Part shown: positions 53,067 to 62,090 of the stretch, in pieces
Numbering within the stretch: the stretch's first letter is position 1
How the letters are laid out: every line of letters begins with the position of its first letter
Source: Seminavis robusta
Taxonomy: Eukaryota; Bacillariophyta; Bacillariophyceae; Naviculales; Naviculaceae
Length of the DNA: 62,090 nt
NCBI GenBank assembly: GCA_903772945.1
Contig: CAICTM010000519.1
Coordinates: 1-62,090 of the forward strand
Direction of reading: 5' to 3'
The notes under the pieces: model-generated
What the model saw: only the letters and a program-made list of their open reading frames with translations
What the model was told of the DNA's origin: nothing
Database searches by the model: none
Program-made: the position numbers and the translations under genes

Positions 53067-55742
53067 CTTGGTATGTCTTGTACAGTAGATCTACAATACA
53101 GTAGAGGATAAAGAGGACCCTCTGTGCTAAAAAAGCGGTGAGAGTGAGAACAAGAGGAAAGGAAGGAAAAGCACCAAAGAGGGCGCCAGAGCCAAAAAAA
53201 GAGCGCCGACCCCCAAGTCACCTCCAAGCGCCTAAAAAGATCGCAAAAGCCCGCGAGACATGGAGACATTAACAAACAGTCTTGAGCTTGTCATACCTTC
53301 AATCAGAGATTTATCACTCTCATACATCGCCTTACACTAAACCACAGAGTGAATCGTGAACAAGCAACTATGTCATACTTACATGAGATTTAGTAAGACA
53401 GTCATCCACTCTGTTCTTCGGAACCACGACATTAGAGCAGTCATTTATCGCCTTAATTCTATTCCTTGATTGCAGTGTCTCCTTCTTACAAAAATCGATC
53501 GTGTTGTGACGCTGTGACGCTGTGACCATGGCATGCCTGTCGTCTCATGTCTCATGCATTCATCCCCGCTGATATTAAATATCATACGCCAACCAATCTT
53601 GGCGGTCTTTCGCGCTCTTGGTACCGGTACCGGTGGCGCTCCGAGCACAGAACCACTACTTAGCTAGTAGACTACATGTACTAGCTAGTAGCTTCTAATA
53701 AAGGAACGATCCGACAGGGAGAATGAACAGTCAGGGAGAATCGAATCTGCTTCAGCAATCCTGGAACGCACGGGAACACCAGACCTTTTGTTCCACCTGT
53801 CTGCTTGTTCCTGATTTACACATCAGATTCGATTCGATTCTTTCATTTTGAGCTATCAACCTTCTTGCAATTACTACTACCCTACCAGAATAGCAAATAG
53901 ATCCACCCTATCAATACCCTGAGACAGAGGATACATAATTTGGACGTTACGGTCGCAGTGGCAGTCATGTCTTCTCTATTTGGCAGTTGTTGAAGAAACG
54001 AATGGCTGGCAAAGTTAGGCTGCCATCTTTCGGCAAATTTTGCTGCCCCAATACCGGTAGGCCACCCAGTCTCTGTCCCCACTGCTCGCCCCATTTGGTC
54101 CAACCAATAGGGATATGCCTATGGGTACCGGTATGTGTCCATGTGTCCCAGCAAGTCTGGAAAGGCTGAAGCCATTGCTACATGTACTATCAGAAGAACC
54201 ACTAGAATAGATGCTGGAGTTGTGGCTAGATCATTTTGGATTTCTGGTCTGGGCTGTCACTTTTTCTATTAACTCGAGGATCCTACCGGTACTAGCTTCC
54301 AATGGTATGATTCTCCCTAATTTGCCCATTAGATCAATAGGTACCGGTATGATTGGGTTGATAGCAGAAGGGTGATACAGTCCGAAATCAAGGCAAAGCT
54401 CAGAACTTGGGAATGTTTGGGGGAATTGGAACCATCTAGTTTGACATAAGATAATGCCTTGCACATGGCTGTAACCACTACAACCAGCACATGGCTGTGA
54501 CAAGCTAAGAATGTAGACAACTCTAGGTAGTTAGTTAGTTTGTGTAGGTGCCATATTGGTTGAGTTCATCCTGTAGTGATCCTGTGGTGCTTTTCACACC
54601 AACTTGTGGCTTCTGTGCGAATATTCTTAATGAAAAGGTCTTTAAACTCAAATTCCTTCCATTTTGGAACTTTATAAATGGCATTGCGACATTATGTATC
54701 CTTTTTTGACACTTACAGTCTATTTTTCGTTTTGTACAAGCTGGTTTTAACTGTTTCCGCCGCGAAAAACAGGGTGGAACATTCAGGGAGAATATTCTCA
54801 CTGTGGCATCGTTCTCTCCAAGCTAGCCAGCTGCTGCTGGAGCAACTCTGTGCATAGCAAGTTGCTACCGGTAGCTAGCCGCAGCAACACTACCCAGCTA
54901 GCTAGCTGCTAGAGTTGTCCTACCGGTCACGGTATGTACATGTACTGGCACGCCGCCACAAGCTCAAACATGAAGAACGAACCTAACCAGCTAGCTAGAG
55001 CTACCGGTATAGCTCTTGACACAAGTACGGTATCACCCAACCATTTTTGAGACCCTTCAGGAGGCCACAAGACGAATGATTCAATCGCATCAATCCATCA
55101 CCACGTCCAAAGCCCCACTCTAGCTGGCTCTACCGGTACCAGGGACCTTGTACCGGTACAGTACGTCAACCAACCAACCAACTTCTCTGCATGGGCAGAT
55201 CATAATATATATTATAGTGATCCATCCTCCATCCTTCTGGAATGTACTAGACTGTCACTCTTCTTGCTAGCCTACCGGTACGTGTACTCCGTCCAAATAC
55301 CCGATACCAGGTAGCTAACTACGACATGGATGTGTGACCAAAGTGGAAAGCAGGCGCATAACACAAACATTTACTTTCGTTCTTTTAAAAACAAACACAT
55401 ATTCACTCTTTTTGTGGCACTAGTAATAAAGATTCGATTGAATCATTCATTCCATTCATTTGCTTCGTGCTTCGAGGGTGGTTTCCGCAATCTAAATGCT
55501 AAGAGGTCAATTCGTCATCTTCATACAACAACGTATGGAGACGGAATCGACGGCAGCACACATAGTACAGATTGCTTCCAACGTTGGTACCGTAGCGGAT
55601 GCATGCAAAATTGAATACTCATAAGGTCAATTCAAAGAAATCTTGAATCGACAGCAGTCGACATCCAAATCACATCACATCACATCACATCGCGGTCATC
55701 TTCAACAACGCCACCGCCAACTCCACCACTACCAAGCAACTC
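53067..55742. other. Intergenic between the two giant genes
   Basis: 2.7 kb. No gene recognised. TACCGGTA is frequent (about 53620, 54050, 54130, 54280, 54340, 54868, 55005, 55135, 55155, 55270), together with CTAGCTAG and TACATGTA. A (CACAT)n run lies at 55671-55691, just after the stop of the second giant gene. Short frames (up to 94 codons) have no support. Confidence 0.5.
55671..55691. repeat. (CACAT)n microsatellite
   Basis: Four perfect CACAT units about 50 bp downstream of the giant gene 2 stop codon. A related (CATCG)n run lies at the same place behind giant gene 1 (near 33625), so the 3' flanks may also share ancestry. Confidence 0.8.
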
Positions 55743-58700
55743 TTACAACGAAGGCTTCTTGCCCCCATAACCACCGACACAAGGTCCGCAGTAATCATTG
55801 GGGTAGAAGCGAATCACATCCGTATCGTCTTCGTCTACACAGTACGTATTGTAACCCTTGAAGACAGAGTAATGGCAAATGTAGGCTTTGGTACCTCCCT
55901 CGCAGGGGAAATCCACGGCACTACAGTGAGGACCACTCGCTCCGTCATCTTCGTCGTTTCCATCCATGCTGGGCTCGTCGACAGGGGCGCCAGCATTACT
56001 ACTACTACTCATCGATGCTGCCTCGGAACTTGATTCGTCAGTTCCGGAAACATCCGCAAACTTCTTCGTCGCACCTTCCGGCAAGTTCGACATGCCAAAG
56101 TGGTGGTTGGCAAGATCGTGTTGTTGCTGAGCAGCACCGCAGCCGCCAAGGGCTACGACTCTCAGGTTATCAATTCCTCCGCTCTTGGACGTGATGCTTC
56201 CATTCAGGTCAAACCAGAACGTTACTGGCAGCTTGCCAGACGTCGACAACGCTTCTCGGGGCACCGTCACAAAGACCTCGTGCACAGCCACTTCAGACGA
56301 TGACAATGCTGGCAGCGCTTCACGAGACCATGAAATTCCTCGAACAGAGCCTCGCAACACATGGCTGCTTTCTCTGCTGAAGATACCCAGGTCCACATCC
56401 GTCGTGCCAATCGTCAACAGGATTCTGTCGGCGCTGTTCCATGAGCCAAATTCGTAGACGTGGAAGCTTATCGAAACCTTCTCAGTGGCGTCAACAGGAA
56501 GAGCAAACATCTTCGAGGAACGAGGGTTCTCAACACCCATCCTGCCCAAGAAGTGGCCAAGGCTTCCATGTTGCGAAATCAAACCATTCTTCCATCCTTC
56601 CTCTAGGCCAGACTCAAATCGCTCGTGGCTGATTTCAGCGGACTTATCGCATCCACTGCTTCCAATGGCGTCCAGCTGGCGTCTAGAGTCGCAGCTGTAG
56701 TGGGCTGTGAGCTTGAAATTGTCAATTCCAGCACTCTGTTCGTCAATGTCCAGGCTGGCTGACACCACAATAGCGATTTCCAGCACCCCAGAAGAAGCAA
56801 AGAAACCAGCAGGAATCTGCAGTTTCACACTGTGAATAGCATCATTGTCAGGCAGGAAGCCAAGATTGGTTCCTGAAACCGTATTGTTGCAGGACCAGGA
56901 GATTCCATCCACTTCACCTGCCAAGAAATGGTGGGCAGGATGCGAGGACAACTCTCCCAATACGACTTTGCTGGCTCCTCCGACTTCTAACGTTACTGTG
57001 TCCTCAGAGTCCAACCAACGGTCGATTTGATAGAGCTGGAATTCAAGAGTCACGCTGTCAGCAGAAATACCACCTGATAGTGGCACTGTAAAGTTTTGAG
57101 ACACTCGCTCCCTGCTTTGTCCAAGGCGACCCAAGAAGTGACCCAAGTCAGATGTTTCAGTTGTGATGCCTCCAGACCAGGAGTATTCGGAGCCCTCGCG
57201 CCATGATTGCTCATCCTCTTCAGATTCAAAGTCTTCGTCAACCAAAACAACTGATGGTTCGCACACGGATGCAGAAAGTCTGCTTGGGTCTTCCAAATCA
57301 GCACACTTGCATCCGACAACAAAGTCCAGCCATCCAAAGAGACCATTGTCACTTGTATGTTCACTTGCGAAAACTGTCACTTCAGATTCCTGGTCGACAA
57401 ATCCATTCTTCGAAAGCCGACCGAGAGTGGCATGTGCGACAGCAGACAAGTCAAACTTGTCCACATCATCACAGTTATACGACCACTTCATCTCAACATA
57501 ATCAGAAACTGAGCTGAGTCCTGTTGAATTGCACCAGAAGTACGGAAAGTTCTCAAGGTCTGGAGAGTCGTCCTCATCCGTGGGCATTTCTCCAACATCC
57601 TCGCCCACCCAGAATTCAGTTGACACGAATGCCCACCCTTCTGAAGCCTTGAAGGTGACATCTAGATTCATGGGGTCGTCTGAAATGCTGAAGCAGACAG
57701 TACCAAGCGATTCTGTGTCTCCAACAAGGAACTCACGGCATTCGTTGTTCGAGGCATTATCATCTGAGTCAATGCACATGTGAGTTGACGGAATATTGGG
57801 AGTCGGTGAAGCTGCTGTGCATGCACAGTCCACAACAAAATCAAGCCACCCATAGGTTTGGTCATTGGATTGGACCAGGTATTCTTGGGCAAAGGCAATC
57901 ATTTCTGAGTCAGCATCAATACTGCCGTCTCCTTGTAGCTGCGCCACAGTGAAATGTGCTACCATCTGAAGGCCAAAGCTGCCCATGTCTTCACAATTGT
58001 AGGACCATTTCATCTCCATATAATCCACAACCGATGTAACCCCTGTCGAATTGCACCAGAAGTAAGGGAAATTTTCAATGTCCAGAGAGTCATCCTCGTC
58101 CAGAGGGACGTCACCGATACTCTCTCCAATCCAATATTCAGAAGACACAAATGCCCAGCCTTGGGTTGCCGTGAACGAAACCTCAAACTGGGTACCATTC
58201 AAGATCTCAAGGCACATGCTACCTGCCACAAACGAATTGTTGGCAAGAATGTCATAGCAGTCCTTGCTCGACTGGCCATCTGTCTCAATACAAATCTCAG
58301 TGTCATTAGCTGGAGGTGGTGGTGGCAATGAACCAGGGCAGTCACAGTCCACAACAAAATCAAGCCACCCATAGCTTTCACCACTAGTCTGGCTTTGAAA
58401 TTCTTGGGCAAAGGCAATCATTTCTGAGTCAGCATCAATACTGCCATCTTCTTGCAGCTGTGCCACAGTGAAATGTGCTACCATCTGAAGGCCAAAGCTG
58501 CCCATGTCTTCACAATTGTAGGACCACTTCATCTCCATGTAATCCAAAACAGATATAAGCCCTGTCGAATTACACCAGAAGTAAGGGAAATTTTCAATGT
58601 CCAGAGAGTCATGCTCATCCAGAGGGACATCACCGATGCTCTCTCCAATCCAATATTCAGAAGACACAAATGCCCAGCCCTGGGTTGCCGTGAACGACAC

Positions 58701-60056
58701 CTCAAATTGGGTACCATTCAAGATCTCAAGGCACATACTACCTGCCACAAATGAATTGTTGGCAAGAATGTCATAGCAGTCCTTGCTCGACTGGTCATCT
58801 GTCTCAATACAAATCTCACCCGGAGTTGTCCTGTCAGTGACATTGGTGGTCACATTTGGTGGGCACTCACACATGATGTCTACATCATACCAGCTGTACA
58901 GGCTGCCAACATCTTGATTCTCATAGACATAAGCGACGATCTCTGAATCCTTGTCCACAGCACCACTTGGAAGCAACCTGCCTAGTGTTGACTGGGCCAC
59001 AATAGCCAAGGAAAATGATTCCATACCCTCACAAAGGTAAGTCCACTTTAAGGGAATTGTGGTAGTCCAGACCGACAAACCACTGGAGTTGCACCAGTAG
59101 TAAGGGAAGGCATCTGTGTCCAAATCATCTTCATCAAGTGGAACAGCTGAAATGTTTTCACCAACCCAAATCTCATTGGTCACAAAACTCCAGTTTTCCA
59201 GTGCAGTGAAAGTGACCTCCAAAACATCAGTACCATTTTCTTCTGCAATTCTTGTGCATACCGATCCCAGCACCATTGAATCTCCAGCAAGGATGTCGTG
59301 ACATTCCTCCATGGAGCCATCCACAGTGTCAATGCAGATTTCAATTTCAACATCAACGGGTGGCAAAGTTTGGTTGAAATCAGTGCATGGTTCGAGTGGG
59401 GGGCACTCACAGTTCAGTTCAAAGTCAAACCAGCCATACAAGTCCTCTTGATACTCGGTCGCAAAGAGGGTCACCTCAGATTCGTCAATGACAGTGCCAT
59501 TTTCGTAAACCTGAACAAATGTTGTTTGGGAAACAACTGAAAGGTCAAAAGTGCTTGCTTCTTCACAATTGTACTCCCACTTCAGCTCAACTCTGTCAGT
59601 CCACTCGTATACACCGCTTGAATTACACCAGTAATAGGGGAAACGGTCAGTGTCAATCGTCCCATCAGACTCCGTTGGCACACTTGAAACATTCTCCCCA
59701 ATCCAATATTCAAGGGAGATGAACTTCCAGGAACTTTCAGCACTGAATGTCACATTCAGCAATGTCTCCCCATCCTCAACATGGACCTCAATACACATCT
59801 GACCAACCAAGGATCCATCTGAACCCATGAATTCCTCGCATACTTTCCTAGAGTAATCCTCTGCTTCCACACAAATCTCAACACACTCATATGGGGTTGG
59901 TGATGCTGTGAATGGAGCAGCAGAAGGTGTGCCAACCGTGCTAGGACTGCCCGTTGTTGAACTTCCGGTGGGGCTTAGAGTTGAAGTGCCGGGAGTTGGG
60001 CCGGGGGTATGGACTTCCAGTGGGGCTTGCCTGTTGTCGATAGTGGGGGTGTCCAA
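55743..60056 (-). CDS. Giant secreted protein 2, C-terminal part: five Cys-rich units, two FLG domains, Cys end module
   Basis: Same architecture as 33775-37525 but with five Cys-rich units. Units 1 and 2 are virtually identical to gene 1. Units 3 and 4 are near-copies of each other (ILANNSFVAGSMCLEILNGT in both), so one arose by internal duplication. Unit 5 is diverged (MCIDSDDNASNNECREFLVG). All carry FPY(F/Y)WCNS(S/T)G. Two FLG domains (HFLGRLGQSRERVSQNFTVP, HFLGRMGVENPRSSKMFALP) and the end module (AYICHYSVFKGYNTYCVDED, FYPNDYCGPCVGGYG) follow. The apparent start at 60056 is a TTG within linker; the true N-terminus lies outside the window. The C-terminal 120 residues differ from gene 1 in the spacer but keep the Cys pattern. 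Confidence 0.75.
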   Translation of the reverse strand: MDTPTIDNRQAPLEVHTPGPTPGTSTLSPTGSSTTGSPSTVGTPSAAPFTASPTPYECVEICVEAEDYSRKVCEEFMGSDGSLVGQMCIEVHVEDGETLLNVTFSAESSWKFISLEYWIGENVSSVPTESDGTIDTDRFPYYWCNSSGVYEWTDRVELKWEYNCEEASTFDLSVVSQTTFVQVYENGTVIDESEVTLFATEYQEDLYGWFDFELNCECPPLEPCTDFNQTLPPVDVEIEICIDTVDGSMEECHDILAGDSMVLGSVCTRIAEENGTDVLEVTFTALENWSFVTNEIWVGENISAVPLDEDDLDTDAFPYYWCNSSGLSVWTTTIPLKWTYLCEGMESFSLAIVAQSTLGRLLPSGAVDKDSEIVAYVYENQDVGSLYSWYDVDIMCECPPNVTTNVTDRTTPGEICIETDDQSSKDCYDILANNSFVAGSMCLEILNGTQFEVSFTATQGWAFVSSEYWIGESIGDVPLDEHDSLDIENFPYFWCNSTGLISVLDYMEMKWSYNCEDMGSFGLQMVAHFTVAQLQEDGSIDADSEMIAFAQEFQSQTSGESYGWLDFVVDCDCPGSLPPPPPANDTEICIETDGQSSKDCYDILANNSFVAGSMCLEILNGTQFEVSFTATQGWAFVSSEYWIGESIGDVPLDEDDSLDIENFPYFWCNSTGVTSVVDYMEMKWSYNCEDMGSFGLQMVAHFTVAQLQGDGSIDADSEMIAFAQEYLVQSNDQTYGWLDFVVDCACTAASPTPNIPSTHMCIDSDDNASNNECREFLVGDTESLGTVCFSISDDPMNLDVTFKASEGWAFVSTEFWVGEDVGEMPTDEDDSPDLENFPYFWCNSTGLSSVSDYVEMKWSYNCDDVDKFDLSAVAHATLGRLSKNGFVDQESEVTVFASEHTSDNGLFGWLDFVVGCKCADLEDPSRLSASVCEPSVVLVDEDFESEEDEQSWREGSEYSWSGGITTETSDLGHFLGRLGQSRERVSQNFTVPLSGGISADSVTLEFQLYQIDRWLDSEDTVTLEVGGASKVVLGELSSHPAHHFLAGEVDGISWSCNNTVSGTNLGFLPDNDAIHSVKLQIPAGFFASSGVLEIAIVVSASLDIDEQSAGIDNFKLTAHYSCDSRRQLDAIGSSGCDKSAEISHERFESGLEEGWKNGLISQHGSLGHFLGRMGVENPRSSKMFALPVDATEKVSISFHVYEFGSWNSADRILLTIGTTDVDLGIFSRESSHVLRGSVRGISWSREALPALSSSEVAVHEVFVTVPREALSTSGKLPVTFWFDLNGSITSKSGGIDNLRVVALGGCGAAQQQHDLANHHFGMSNLPEGATKKFADVSGTDESSSEAASMSSSSNAGAPVDEPSMDGNDEDDGASGPHCSAVDFPCEGGTKAYICHYSVFKGYNTYCVDEDDTDVIRFYPNDYCGPCVGGYGGKKPSL
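58768..60004 (-). repeat. Near-identical duplicate of 36285-37520
   Basis: The partner tract of the recent duplication or conversion between the two giant genes. The junction with diverged sequence lies in the codons around ETDDQSSKDCY, at the front of unit 3. Confidence 0.8.
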
Positions 60057-61201
60057 TGTGGATACTAGGAGTTGGGCCAGGTGTTGTTGAACCGGGCGTT
60101 GGACCAGGAGTTGAAGTGCCTGGAGTGGGACCAGAAGTTGTGGGAGCTTCCAGTCGGGCTAGCCGTGTAGAGCCAGGGGTAGGTCCAGGAGTTGTGCCCG
60201 TACTTCCCGGAGTTGGTCCAGGAGTTGTACCCGTTGAACTTCCGGTGGGGCTTAGAGTTGAGTGCCGAGTGGGCCGGGGGTTGTGGAGCTTCCAGTGGGG
60301 CTGCCTGTTCGAAGTGGGGGGTTGGTCCAGTAGTGGAAATACTAGGAGTGGGGCAGGTGTTGTTGAACCGGGCGTTGGACCAGGAGTTGAAGTGGCTGGA
60401 GTGGGACCAGAAGTTGTGGAGCTTCCAGTCGGGCTAGCCGTTGTAGAGCCAGGGTAGGTCCAGGAGTTGTGCCAGTACTTCCCGGAGTTGGTCCAGGAGT
60501 TGTACCCGTAGTTCCTGGAGTTGGTCCAGGGGTTGTACCAGTAGTTCCCGGAGTTGGACCAGGAGTTGTAGTGCCTGGAGTTGGTCCGGGTGTCGTGGAA
60601 CTTCCAGTTGGGCTGCTTGTGGTGGAGTTCGTGCCTTGGTTGGAGCGGCTGATGGGGACAGTGTCTTCTCACAGACGTAGAAACCAGTGATCACCAAGTC
60701 ATCAATTCAGAACTCTGCTCGGAGATTGGATTGGTTGTCACAGTTCGGAACTCCAATGTCAATTGTTGTCCTCCAAGACATCAGAGGGAATGGTCAGCAG
60801 CACAACGTGCTTCTTGTCCGTTGGGTTCTCTTCGTTGCTGTCCTCGTCAATGACACTGATTCCCTGCTGAGGAGTAGTGCGCTCCCAGGTAATGCCTCCC
60901 TCTTCTCCTGAAACGGGCTCACTGTCACTTCCATCGTCCATGTCTCCGAGGTCAATGGTTACATCATTGACCTGCACGAAGGCACTATCCGTCGGACTCC
61001 AGTCCACCGCCTGGTACAGAGTAAACTCAAACCGGAACGGAGCTTGCCTCTGTTGGTTGGGATCCAGTCCGACAACAAGGGATGTTCAAAACCTTTGGAG
61101 ACAACTTCGCTGTTGCCCTTCCCAACAAGCCCAGGAGCTGAGAGCCCACTGTCGCTGTCGTAGAAAGAGTGCCGCACCACGAATCGGAGGATTCATTGTC
61201 C
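60057..61201 (-). other. Giant secreted protein 2, frame-disrupted linker and FLG domain copy
   Basis: GPTPGTT-type linker (60057-60650) and an FLG domain copy (about 61240-60655) with many single-base gains and losses relative to the copies at 38435 and 61440, for example near 60708, 60763, 61080, 61160 and 61215. A frame open at 61007-60759 covers only the middle of the domain (FVQVNDVTIDLGDMDDGSDS). Confidence 0.5.
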
Positions 61202-62090
61202 TCAAAGTCTCTTCTTCCAGTGATAACTTCGGGGTAGCAAACCTTGGAAGCGGTAGGTGCTGCCAGTTGTGGAGGTTCCAGTTGGACTGGCAAGTTGTAG
61301 AGCCAGGGGTGTCCAGGAGTTGTTGTAGTGGGTGTGGGACCAGGAGTTGCAGTGGCCGGAGGTTGGTCCGGGTGTAGTGGAGGGTTCCGGTGGGCTGCTT
61401 GTGGTGGAGGTTCCGGTTGGACTGGCAGTGACGGCTGATGGGGACAGTGTCTTCTCACAGACGTAGAAACCAGTGATCACCAAGTCATCAATTCCAGAAC
61501 TCTGCTCGGAGATTGGATTGGATGTCAAGGTTCGGAACTCCAATGTCAATTTGTTGTCCTCCAAGACATCAGAGGGAATGGTCAGCAGCACAACGTGCTT
61601 CTTGTCCGTTGGGTTCTCTTCGTTGCTGTCCTCGTCAATGACACTGATTCCCTGCTGGGTAGTAGTGCGCTCCCAGGTAATTCCTCCCTCTTCTCCTGAA
61701 TCGGGCTCGCTGTCACTTCCATCGTCCATGTCTCCGAGCTCAATTCTCACATCATTGACCTGCACAAAGACACTATCAGTCGGACTCCAGTCACCGACCT
61801 GGTACAGAGTAAACTCAACCGTAACGGAGCTTGCCTCTGTTGGTTGGGATCCATCCGACAACAAGGGGATGTCAAACTCTTTGGAGACTTCGCTGTTGCC
61901 TTGTCCCAACAAGCCCAGGAGCTGAGAGCCCACTTCGCTGTCGTAAAGAGTGCCGCCAACCCACGAATCGGATGATTCATTGTCCTCAAAGTCCTCTTCT
62001 TCCAGGATAACTTCGGGGTAGCAAACCTTGGAAGCGGTAGGGCTGCCAGTTGTGGAGGTTCCAGTTGGACTGGCAGTTGTAGATCCAGTC
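61202..62090 (-). CDS. Giant secreted protein 2, FLG domain segment, continues beyond the window
   Basis: Open from the right edge, reading TGSTTASPTGTSTTGSPTAS, KVCYPEVILEEEDFEDNESS, then a complete FLG domain that differs from the copy at 38435 by very few bases (DSEPDSGEEGG for DSEPVSGEEGG). It ends in a frame break near 61210. The upstream part of the gene is not in this window. Confidence 0.6.
   Translation of the reverse strand, partial: TGSTTASPTGTSTTGSPTASKVCYPEVILEEEDFEDNESSDSWVGGTLYDSEVGSQLLGLLGQGNSEVSKEFDIPLLSDGSQPTEASSVTVEFTLYQVGDWSPTDSVFVQVNDVRIELGDMDDGSDSEPDSGEEGGITWERTTTQQGISVIDEDSNEENPTDKKHVVLLTIPSDVLEDNKLTLEFRTLTSNPISEQSSGIDDLVITGFYVCEKTLSPSAVTASPTGTSTTSSPPEPSTTPGPTSGHCNSWSHTHYNNSWTPLALQLASPTGTSTTGSTYRFQGLLPRSYHWKKRL

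Overview
The window is eukaryotic nuclear DNA, most likely from a raphid pennate diatom (Seminavis robusta or a relative is my best guess; this rests on recalled family resemblance and was not searched). The reasons are: genes with few, short GT-AG introns of about 80-190 bp; a signal peptide followed by an ASA|F motif, as in proteins imported into diatom plastids; very large secreted proteins rich in Pro/Thr/Ser; diatom-type transposon proteins; and GCPW-type ankyrin families. The intergenic DNA is full of short palindromes (TACCGGTA, CTAGCTAG, TACATGTA, ACTAGT).

Layout. Positions 1-4.1 kb hold two decayed DNA-transposon genes on the minus strand: a Plavaka-like one with in-frame stops, and a Mutator-like transposase with frame breaks. 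From 4.5 to 20 kb lie ordinary genes: three paralogous ankyrin proteins (4573, 15120, 18747), a plastid-targeted LCIB/theta-type carbonic anhydrase (6870-7901), an uncharacterised 461-residue protein (9248), an IST1-type ESCRT regulator with an unusual glycine-rich C-terminus (11427), and a bestrophin-like anion channel (16828). Several start codons were moved from an upstream TTG or GTG to the first in-frame ATG, and introns were placed where donor, acceptor and phase agree.

From 20.4 kb to the end every gene runs on the minus strand and encodes a large surface-type protein. Two are related single-anchor membrane proteins (20376-26322 and 27703-32556) with a low-complexity, probably cytoplasmic N-terminus and three Cys-containing repeats on the other side. 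The second carries polyproline runs alternating with an RAQSAR motif. They are followed by what reads as one giant gene (33775-53066, roughly 6,200 residues if the frame were continuous). It has a signal peptide, an Arg-Glu-Pro repeat zone, a mucin-like Pro/Thr/Ser region with a 171-bp repeat array, jelly-roll-like domains marked FLG, four Cys-rich repeats and a conserved Cys-rich C-terminal module. A second gene (55743 to the window edge) repeats the C-terminal half of that architecture, and part of it is almost identical in DNA.

Taken together, 20-62 kb looks like a cluster for extracellular matrix or adhesion: secreted mucin-like giants next to membrane anchors that could bind them. That role is an inference from architecture. 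The giant genes contain many single-base frame breaks, confined to the near-identical repeats. This pattern fits uncorrected long-read assembly errors at least as well as real gene decay.
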